Origin: an uncultured Terriglobus sp.
GTDB taxonomy: Bacteria; Acidobacteriota; Terriglobia; Terriglobales; Acidobacteriaceae
DNA length: 8,077 nucleotides
Reading direction: 5' to 3'
Assembly (NCBI GenBank): GCA_937859825.1
Contig: CALMAP010000400.1
Coordinates: 6,054 to 14,130 of the forward strand
Of the stretch, positions 1 to 5,031 are shown piece by piece; position 1 is the stretch's first letter, and every line of letters starts with the position of its first letter. Below the pieces are notes generated by a model that worked only from the letters and a program-made list of their open reading frames with translations, was not told the DNA's origin and did no database searches. The translations under genes were made by a program, and so were the position numbers.

Positions 1-63
1 GTTCACGGTAATTGCCGTTCCTGGAAAGGTGAAGGTGCCACCGAGATGATTCTGTTCTGCCAT
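1..63 (-). CDS. Partial CDS, probable aldo/keto reductase (N-terminus only)
   Basis: Only the first 21 codons are inside the window; the reading frame is open to the edge. On the minus strand an ATG at 63-61 is preceded by AGGAG with a 9-nt spacer, a good ribosome binding site. The peptide begins MAEQNHLGGTFTF and continues PGTAITVN. The GGTF...G..ITVN pattern resembles the start of NADP-dependent aldo/keto reductases, in which the first strands lead into a conserved NR(M/L)GYGAM segment; that segment would lie just beyond the window. The gene is divergent from the TetR regulator at 128, a common arrangement for a repressor controlling a neighbouring oxidoreductase. The existence of the gene is well supported by start, ribosome binding site and frame. 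The family call rests on a short stretch and is tentative. Confidence 0.6.
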   Translation of the reverse strand, partial: MAEQNHLGGTFTFPGTAITVN

Positions 64-127
64 GATGAAGAACTCCTGTATGCTCCGAATATTTAGATGA
101 AGAAAGCTTCAGGTTTGGAGTTCGCAT
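64..127. promoter_or_regulatory. Divergent intergenic region with candidate TetR operator repeats
   Basis: This 64-bp gap separates the aldo/keto reductase-like gene from the TetR gene and must hold both promoters. It contains a perfect 9-bp direct repeat, GATGAAGAA, at 64-72 and 96-104. The copies start 32 bp apart, about three helical turns. It also holds an inverted repeat, TGAAG-N4-CTTCA, at 98-111. TetR proteins bind short palindromes in such gaps, so these are candidate operator elements. An AT-rich stretch around 89-95 (AATATTTA) could supply a -10 element on either strand, but I found no convincing -35/-10 pair. The repeats are directly visible; their function is inferred. Confidence 0.4.
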
Positions 128-757
128 TTGAGCAAGACCGCCCTGCAAACGTTTGAACCAAGAAAGACGCCGGTGCAGGCCCGCTCGGCCGCCAGCGTGC
201 AGGCCATCCTGCAGGCTACCGTTCAGGTTTTGCTGCAGGAGGGTAAGGTGAAGCTGACGACCACGCGCGTGGCCCAGCGTGCCGGTGTCTCCGTAGGAAC
301 GCTGTACCAGTACTTTCCGAATAAGAGCGCACTGCTGCAGGCGCTGCTCAAGGCGCATCTGGACGGTGTCGCCGATGCCATGGAGAAGGCGTGTGCGGCT
401 GCCCATGGCGCCTCACTGGCAACCATGGCGGAACTGCTCACCTCTGCATTCGTCGACGCAAAATTCCATGACATTGAGGCGAGTGTTGCCCTTTACGCGG
501 TAAGCGACGACGTAGAAGGCCAGCGCATCGCCCGGCAGATGCGCGTCCGTGCCAGCAAGGCCATGACCGCCCTGTTCAAGAGCGCGTATACCGGCGGCAT
601 CGCCGAACCCACCCGGGTGGCAGAGACGTTGCTGAGTGCGATGGCCGGAGTAAGCCGCGGCATGCTGGAATCCGGTGTGAAGCCAGGAACCATGGCGGCC
701 ATGCGCCGGGAACTTACCGTACTGGCACGTTCCTATCTCTGTGCTTCGGCTGAGTAA
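128..757 (+). CDS. TetR/AcrR-family transcriptional regulator
   Basis: This 209-residue protein has typical TetR length. Residues about 18-66 form the N-terminal DNA-binding domain. The helix-turn-helix covers TTTRVAQRAGVSVGTLYQYF (44-63), where the GTLYQYFPNK run (57-66) is the family hallmark of the recognition helix and the start of helix 4. The remainder is helical and should be the ligand-binding and dimerisation domain; the ligand cannot be read from sequence. The start is TTG at 128. An in-frame TGA at 98-100 excludes a much earlier start, no other start codon lies between them, and GGAG at 117-120 gives a 7-nt spacer. It probably represses itself and the divergent aldo/keto reductase-like gene through the 64-bp gap. 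The next gene is convergent, with its stop codon 33 bp away. Confidence 0.93.
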   Translation: MSKTALQTFEPRKTPVQARSAASVQAILQATVQVLLQEGKVKLTTTRVAQRAGVSVGTLYQYFPNKSALLQALLKAHLDGVADAMEKACAAAHGASLATMAELLTSAFVDAKFHDIEASVALYAVSDDVEGQRIARQMRVRASKAMTALFKSAYTGGIAEPTRVAETLLSAMAGVSRGMLESGVKPGTMAAMRRELTVLARSYLCASAE

Positions 758-790
758 GCTTCTTCCTACAGCGGCGCACTGGATGTTGGT

Positions 791-1714
791 TTAGAACAGG
801 GTATAACCCGGGTTGAAGAGCGGTTCGTCACTTTGAACGGCATCGATCCACCGCAGCGCCAGCACAGCTAAAGGGTTGGTGAGCCCGTGGGCTGAAAGGT
901 TCGGCACCACCTCAAGCAGGCCATGCGCAAGCAGGTCTTTGTATAAGTCGATATCAGGCTCGATCTTGATGCATTCGGTGCCGCCGATCCGCTTCTTATC
1001 CCCTTCATGGAAAGTAAGCTGCACGTTGCAGTAGTCGTACTGTGTCTGCTTATAACTAAGCGTTGCCCCCGGATGAAAGCGGGCCGAGTCTTTCTCTTCA
1101 GCAAACTCGCCGTCTGCTGCGGCCGCACGCACCAGTGGGATCACTGCCGGGTCGGCGTAACCGAAGAAGCGGTCCTGTGCCAGGGTGCTGTCCCAGATGA
1201 CCTCTTTTAGGAAGCTCAACGGCGTCTTCCCTCCACCAAGCTCAATGGACTGCATGGCCGCGCAGAGATTCATCAACGATGCGAGAGAGAGCGGCCTGGT
1301 CTTCGCAAGGGATTCGTACCTTGCCTGTGCCTCGCTGTCGCTCACACCGGCAGCAATCAACATGGCTGCCGGAGCATGTTTCTCCTGCAGATCGGCCCAC
1401 GCAGGAAAGTCGAACGATGCATGGGACGGAATCATGAGCAGACTCACCGTTTGGTGCGTTTTCGGGTCCGCTTGAACGAACCCGCCACCATTCTCATACC
1501 CATCCACATAAACGACGATCCGATAATGATCCCCTGGACCGTCGTGGAACTGCAGGTTCGCATGGACGGTTGGCGCATCTGCCCAGAACGAGGTCGTAAC
1601 GTCGCTGTCGTTCGTGATGCGGACGAGCATCTTCTTTTGTGCCACGAACGGTTCACCGGCGCCCCATAGCAGCGTGATGGTGATGGGCGCGGTCGTGGGT
1701 GTCTGCTCAGACAT
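791..1714 (-). CDS. Conserved-looking cytoplasmic protein of unknown function
   Basis: I do not recognise the family. From the ATG at 1714 the protein has 307 residues and no signal peptide or membrane segment. The first ~100 residues are beta-rich (PITITLLWGAG, KKMLVRITNDSD, YRIVVYVDGYENGGGFVQADP), suggesting a sandwich-type domain. The middle is helical and alanine-rich (AAMLIAAGVSDSEAQARYESL). The C-terminal part has an aromatic and acidic stretch (YKQTQYDYCNVQLTFHEGD, then CIKIEPDIDLYKDLLAHGLLEVVPN). The frame stays open to a GTG at 1801, which would add 29 residues (MLHEVDRLGCWNFPC...). I prefer 1714 because the added segment is cysteine/tryptophan-rich and unlike the rest, and a plausible promoter lies between the two starts. 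The ribosome binding site for 1714 is weak (GTGAG upstream). The gene is convergent with the TetR gene and divergent from the DUF5076-like gene. Confidence 0.78.
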   Translation of the reverse strand: MSEQTPTTAPITITLLWGAGEPFVAQKKMLVRITNDSDVTTSFWADAPTVHANLQFHDGPGDHYRIVVYVDGYENGGGFVQADPKTHQTVSLLMIPSHASFDFPAWADLQEKHAPAAMLIAAGVSDSEAQARYESLAKTRPLSLASLMNLCAAMQSIELGGGKTPLSFLKEVIWDSTLAQDRFFGYADPAVIPLVRAAAADGEFAEEKDSARFHPGATLSYKQTQYDYCNVQLTFHEGDKKRIGGTECIKIEPDIDLYKDLLAHGLLEVVPNLSAHGLTNPLAVLALRWIDAVQSDEPLFNPGYTLF

Positions 1715-1732
1715 AAGGCTGATCTCACCGGC

Positions 1733-1760
1733 AGTGTACGCGTCCTGTCTCCCGGTGCAA
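1733..1760 (-). promoter_or_regulatory. Candidate sigma70-like promoter for the unknown-function gene
   Basis: Reading the minus strand, TTGCAC (1760-1755) is followed after 16 bases by TACACT (1738-1733). The -35 matches consensus only in its TTG; the -10 matches at four of six positions. Transcription would begin near 1726, leaving a leader of about 12 nt before the ATG at 1714. This fits the shorter start for that gene and would place the alternative GTG at 1801 upstream of the promoter. The call is by eye. Confidence 0.3.
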
Positions 1761-1919
1761 GGAAAATTCCAGCAGCCCAGGCGATCCACCTCATGAAGCA
1801 CCCTGGGGGCTTTGCGGTACGTTGCGCGACCAAGCCGCGACGGCGGTTATTGTTAGAGAGAACCGCATGGCCGGTACTCGTCGCCGGTGTTCATGCAATC
1901 TATCGAAAAGGACTCTTCC

Positions 1920-2216
1920 ATGTCGCAGAAAGACCAGCTTCCAATTCCTGCGAGCGCGTTGAAAGACCCTCGCTCGCTTGAGGTGCTGCGGGTGTGGATC
2001 GCCAACGGCCAGCAACACGTGGCTCTTGCCTTCGGCATGTGGGAAGACCCCGCAGCCTGGGGGCTTCTGCTGGCCGACCTTGCGCGGCATATCGCGGAGG
2101 CACACGCGCAACAGGACGATCAGATTTCAGCCGAAGATTTCCTTGAGGAGATACGTGCCGGGTTTGAGGCCGAGATGGACACGCCCAGCGACGAAGTGAG
2201 CGGGACTGTTCAGTAG
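1920..2216 (+). CDS. Small DUF5076-like protein
   Basis: From the ATG at 1920 this is a 98-residue soluble protein. Its body, QLPIPASALKDPRSLEVLRVWIANGQ continuing through QHVALAFGMWEDPAAWGLLLADLARHIAEAHAQ, matches my recollection of the DUF5076 pattern: (Q/L)PIP..(A/V)L.DPR..EVLRVW, QHV, WDDPAAWG, DLARH. No biochemical function is established for this family as far as I know. The tail is acidic (EEIRAGFEAEMDTPSDE). The frame is open to an ATG at 1887, but AAAAGGA at 1906-1912 with a 7-nt spacer points to 1920, and the conserved part begins just after it. It is divergent from the unknown-function gene and ends 56 bp before the polymerase gene, so the two may share a transcript, although no functional link is evident. 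Confidence 0.85.
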   Translation: MSQKDQLPIPASALKDPRSLEVLRVWIANGQQHVALAFGMWEDPAAWGLLLADLARHIAEAHAQQDDQISAEDFLEEIRAGFEAEMDTPSDEVSGTVQ

Positions 2217-2272
2217 ATGATCGTGCTCTTGCTTCGCGCTCGACCAAGGCCCCGCTTTGCATCAGGAGAGCG

Positions 2273-3565
2273 ATGCCGGTGACGGCGATGGTGCAAGCTG
2301 TTTCGCCCAACAGGACGGGAGTGCGACCGGCAAAGGCGGCTTCAGCAGCGACGCCGGTACGCTGGCGCGTCCTGCTGGTACTGCTACCGTTGCTCCCGCT
2401 CTTCGGGCAAAGCTTTCATTATTGGAAGGCGCTTCCGCCACTTTGGGCGCTGTCCAAGGCGTTTCCATTGCTCTCGCTTCCGCTGGCGCTATTCCTCTTC
2501 CGGGCGGACCCGCCGCCGTTCACGCGGCAGTTGTTGCTGAGTCTGCTCTGGTTCTTGCTCGTGCCGAGCTTCGCGGCCACCTTCTCATTTCAGCAGGGCT
2601 TCTTTAACGGCCTTACCGCTCAGGTCAAGCTTCTTCCGCTGCTGTACTTCTTTTCATTCCTCGCGCTGCTTCGGTGGCTGCGGCCCACCACACGGGAGAT
2701 TGCAACCGGCTTTCTGATCTGCGCGGCAGTCACGTTCGCGCTGCTGCTGTTGTTTTGGCTGCTGGCCCCGCAAAGCTGGTACGTGACGACGTACAAGGTC
2801 GGTGACGCGCCCATCTTCAGCGCAGACAATCGCGGCAACCGCATCCGGATGCCGATGTACTTCGGAACCATAGGCATGTTTTACTGCCTGCGCCGTTTCT
2901 ATGTGCAGCGGCGGCTGCCATGGCTGGTGACGGCTCTTACGGGTTTCGGACTGGCGGTCGCCGTGATCCGGATGCGGGCAATGGTGCTTGGCATTGCGGG
3001 AGTGTTCACCATCACTGCGGTGCGCAAGGCCTCGCCGCGCTGGCGTCTGGCTCTGATTGCGCTTGCACCGGTTATGGTCCTGTTGCTGTTTACCGTGCCA
3101 TACCTGCGCACGGTGTTTGAGACGGACAGCACCTCGGGCTTCAATGTGCGCTGGACCACCTTTACCGAGGCGGTAGATTTTCTCGGCGCAAACCCTCTGC
3201 ACTGGCTGATGGGCGTGGGCACCATCAGCCCGCTCGATCCCGGGGGCCTGTTCACCTGGTTCAACCACTTCTTCTTCCTGGCGGACATCACCTGGATGGG
3301 CGTGCTGTTCGAGTACGGTGTAGTCGGCGCGCTGCTCCTGCTGATGCTGCCGGTGCGCGGGTTGATGCTGGGCAACGCAACGGGCAGCACCGGAACGTCG
3401 CCATTTCTGGGTAGTCTTGAAGACTACCTGCTGTACGTGCTGCTCATCTCCCCGCTCTACCCGTTCACGCTTGCGCCGGGAGAAATCGCCATCATCATGG
3501 CCACGTTCGTCTATACGTTGGAGAGGAAGCGCCGTGTCGCACCGGGATTGCAATATGCCGTCTGA
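2273..3565 (+). CDS. O-antigen polymerase/ligase-like multi-pass membrane protein (Wzy/WaaL type)
   Basis: This 430-residue protein has about ten to twelve hydrophobic segments, for example 32-48, 60-76, 86-105, 118-135, 142-164, 215-232, 236-250, 258-277, 332-366 and 384-415. After a large soluble loop it carries the C-terminal signature of the Wzy_C/O-antigen ligase superfamily: NVRW (291-294), then MGVGTI (313-318), then NHFFFLADITWMGVLFEYGVVGALLL (331-356). Here His332 and the E-Y-G-x-x-G pattern correspond to the family's conserved H and E..G..G. Such proteins act in the inner membrane on undecaprenyl-linked glycans on the periplasmic side, either joining repeat units or ligating glycan to an acceptor; sequence alone does not separate the two roles. 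The ATG at 2273 has AGGAG at 2264-2268 with a short 4-nt spacer. The downstream flippase start overlaps this gene, implying co-translation. Confidence 0.82.
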   Translation: MPVTAMVQAVSPNRTGVRPAKAASAATPVRWRVLLVLLPLLPLFGQSFHYWKALPPLWALSKAFPLLSLPLALFLFRADPPPFTRQLLLSLLWFLLVPSFAATFSFQQGFFNGLTAQVKLLPLLYFFSFLALLRWLRPTTREIATGFLICAAVTFALLLLFWLLAPQSWYVTTYKVGDAPIFSADNRGNRIRMPMYFGTIGMFYCLRRFYVQRRLPWLVTALTGFGLAVAVIRMRAMVLGIAGVFTITAVRKASPRWRLALIALAPVMVLLLFTVPYLRTVFETDSTSGFNVRWTTFTEAVDFLGANPLHWLMGVGTISPLDPGGLFTWFNHFFFLADITWMGVLFEYGVVGALLLLMLPVRGLMLGNATGSTGTSPFLGSLEDYLLYVLLISPLYPFTLAPGEIAIIMATFVYTLERKRRVAPGLQYAV

Positions 3566-4865
3566 GCGACTGCGCCAATCCGTAGCTTCCAGATCGTCAA
3601 GCTTCATTCAACGCTCGCTGCTGACCACCGGCACGCGCCTGCTGGACCTGCCCAGCCGCTACGGTCTGCACCTGCTGATTGCGACGCGGCTGCCCGTTGC
3701 GGTAGTGGGAGCGTTCTATATCGTGTTCAGCACCATGACGCTGGCCTCGGGCTTCGGCAGGGTCGGGCTGGACCGGGCCCTCACACGCGAAGTGGCAGGC
3801 GCGTTCGGGCAGGCGCATCCCGGCGCCGCAGGCCATGTGATCCGGCAGACCTTCTGGCTGATGCTGCTGCAATCGGTGATCATCGCGGGGGGGCTCGCGC
3901 TGATTGCGGCGCCACTCGCAACGCACGTTCTGCATAAGCCCGGGCTGGTGCTGCCACTGGTGCTAGGTGCGCTGACGATCGTGCCGCAGAACATCTCCAT
4001 TGCGGCGGCGGGAGCGCTTGCCGGACTGGGCCGCGTTGCGACAAGTCAGATGATTTACTCGTGGCTTTGGCCCGCACTCTTTTGCGCCGGTGCCCTGATT
4101 CTGCCAATGACCGTGCAGCGCACCCTGGTGCTCATTGGTGGCAGCCTTCTGCTGACCGCAGTCGTGGGCGTGCTGCTGATGCTACGCTTTCTGCCGGAGA
4201 ACAAGACCGCCGAGGGACCCACTTCGGTAAAGCCGCTCTACAAAACTGGTCTCTCGTTCTTTAGCCTGGAACTGATGCAGCTCTCTATCTCGTCCCTGCC
4301 GTCGTTCCTGCTGGGTATCTTCGCGTCTACCACAGACGTGGGCCGCTACGCCGTGGCATGGCGCATCGTGATGGTGCTGAACCTGCTGGTGAGCGCCATT
4401 GCCGCCATGGCTGCGCCCCAGTTTGCCCGGCTGCATGCCGCGGGGGAGCGCAGGGCGCTGGCGCGTGTCGCGGCGCAGGCTGTTGGGCTCTCACTTGCTT
4501 TGGGCGGGCTGCCCATTGCTGTGCTCGCGAGCAGTCCTGTAACGCTGCTCGGCTTCTTCGGGCCGGGATATGCACCCGCCGCACCCGTGCTGCGCCTGCT
4601 GCTGGCCGGGCAGGCTGCCATGGTGCTGTGTACCGCCCTGCCGGAACTGCTGGGTATGCCCGGTCACGCGCGGTCGCTCACGCGTATCAATCTCTGCTCG
4701 CTGGCACTGCTTTGCGTGCTGCTGCTTACCTTAAGCCGGCGCTTCGGGCCGGAGGGGGCTGCGGGTGCGGTGAGCCTCACGATGATCGTCAATTGCATTG
4801 CCATCGCTGTGGCCGTGAAGAAGGATGTCGGCTTTCTTCCTCTTTTTGCGTTACGCGCCTCATGA
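3555..4865 (+). CDS. Wzx-type polysaccharide flippase (MOP superfamily)
   Basis: From the ATG at 3555 the protein has 436 residues and about twelve to fourteen hydrophobic segments, the normal size and shape for lipid-linked oligosaccharide flippases of the MOP (multidrug/oligosaccharidyl-lipid/polysaccharide) superfamily. Family-like features are an N-terminal FSTMTLASGFGRVGLDRALTRE segment, a central loop then a second-half repeat starting near YKTGLSFFSLELMQLSI, and a late APQFARLHAAGERRAL segment followed by LLGFFGPGYAPAAPVLRLLLAGQ. The last resembles the Wzx 'lFG..Y..A..vL.iL..g' region. It would move the undecaprenyl-diphosphate-linked repeat unit to the periplasmic face for the neighbouring polymerase. 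The ATG overlaps the polymerase stop by 11 bases. An in-frame GTG at 3534 has a stronger ribosome binding site (AGGA at 3524-3527, 6-nt spacer) and could be the true start, adding seven residues. The still earlier ATG at 3417 encodes out-of-character Ser/Arg/Cys-rich sequence inside the polymerase gene. Confidence 0.88.
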   Translation: MPSERLRQSVASRSSSFIQRSLLTTGTRLLDLPSRYGLHLLIATRLPVAVVGAFYIVFSTMTLASGFGRVGLDRALTREVAGAFGQAHPGAAGHVIRQTFWLMLLQSVIIAGGLALIAAPLATHVLHKPGLVLPLVLGALTIVPQNISIAAAGALAGLGRVATSQMIYSWLWPALFCAGALILPMTVQRTLVLIGGSLLLTAVVGVLLMLRFLPENKTAEGPTSVKPLYKTGLSFFSLELMQLSISSLPSFLLGIFASTTDVGRYAVAWRIVMVLNLLVSAIAAMAAPQFARLHAAGERRALARVAAQAVGLSLALGGLPIAVLASSPVTLLGFFGPGYAPAAPVLRLLLAGQAAMVLCTALPELLGMPGHARSLTRINLCSLALLCVLLLTLSRRFGPEGAAGAVSLTMIVNCIAIAVAVKKDVGFLPLFALRAS

Positions 4866-4884
4866 CATCTCCCGCCGCGCCGAT

Positions 4885-4899
4885 ACCTCTTTCAGAGGT
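4885..4899 (+). promoter_or_regulatory. Small stem-loop overlapping a ribosome binding site
   Basis: ACCTCT (4885-4890), TTC loop, AGAGGT (4894-4899) is a perfect 6-bp inverted repeat with a 3-nt loop. No U-run follows, so it does not look like an intrinsic terminator. Its 3' arm overlaps the AGAGGTGGAG ribosome binding site (4894-4903) of the small ORF at 4909, so folding could limit access to that site. The structure is seen directly; the regulatory effect is inferred. Confidence 0.3.
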
Positions 4900-4908
4900 G
4901 GAGCGAAT

Positions 4909-5031
4909 ATGGCAGTGTCCCTTGCAGAGAAATCCGGAGCCCCATCCCAGAAACAGAGTGCGGCGCCGAAGCCATTGCTCCCGCTGCAGCCTGCCTCCAT
5001 GCGCGGCCGTATCGGCCTGGGCCTGTTTTAA
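4909..5031 (+). CDS. Possible 40-residue protein or truncated gene remnant
   Basis: ATG at 4909 opens a 40-codon frame encoding MAVSLAEKSGAPSQKQSAAP followed by KPLLPLQPASMRGRIGLGLF. The ribosome binding site is strong (AGAGGTGGAG at 4894-4903, 5 nt before the start), and most codons end in G or C. It follows the flippase by 43 bp on the same strand and ends with TAA at 5029-5031, directly at the convergent stop of the hot-dog/SDR gene. The proline/alanine/glutamine-rich start, then RGR and a glycine-rich hydrophobic run, looks like the cytoplasmic tail and edge of a first membrane segment. It could therefore be the 5' remnant of a longer membrane protein, such as a polysaccharide gene cut off here. 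It could also be a real small protein, or chance. No homologue is recognised. Confidence 0.4.
   Translation: MAVSLAEKSGAPSQKQSAAPKPLLPLQPASMRGRIGLGLF

Noticed and set aside
758..790. Possible bidirectional terminator between the TetR gene and the convergent unknown gene
   Set aside because: The 33-bp gap shows no stable inverted repeat with a flanking T-run.
1770..1810. Imperfect inverted repeat (AGCCCAG ... CTGGGGGCT) in the divergent intergenic region
   Set aside because: The arms are mismatched and the loop is over 20 nt; there is no U-run and no sensible terminator position between divergent genes.
2217..2282. 21-codon ORF starting directly after the DUF5076-like gene's stop
   Set aside because: It has no ribosome binding site of its own, its composition is Arg-rich, and it overlaps the better-supported polymerase start at 2273.
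2654..3607. Long minus-strand open frame (317 codons) opposite the polymerase gene
   Set aside because: It is extremely rich in Gln, His and Arg, as expected from the reverse complement of leucine-rich membrane protein codons, and it has no domain character. The plus-strand frame encodes a recognisable membrane protein.
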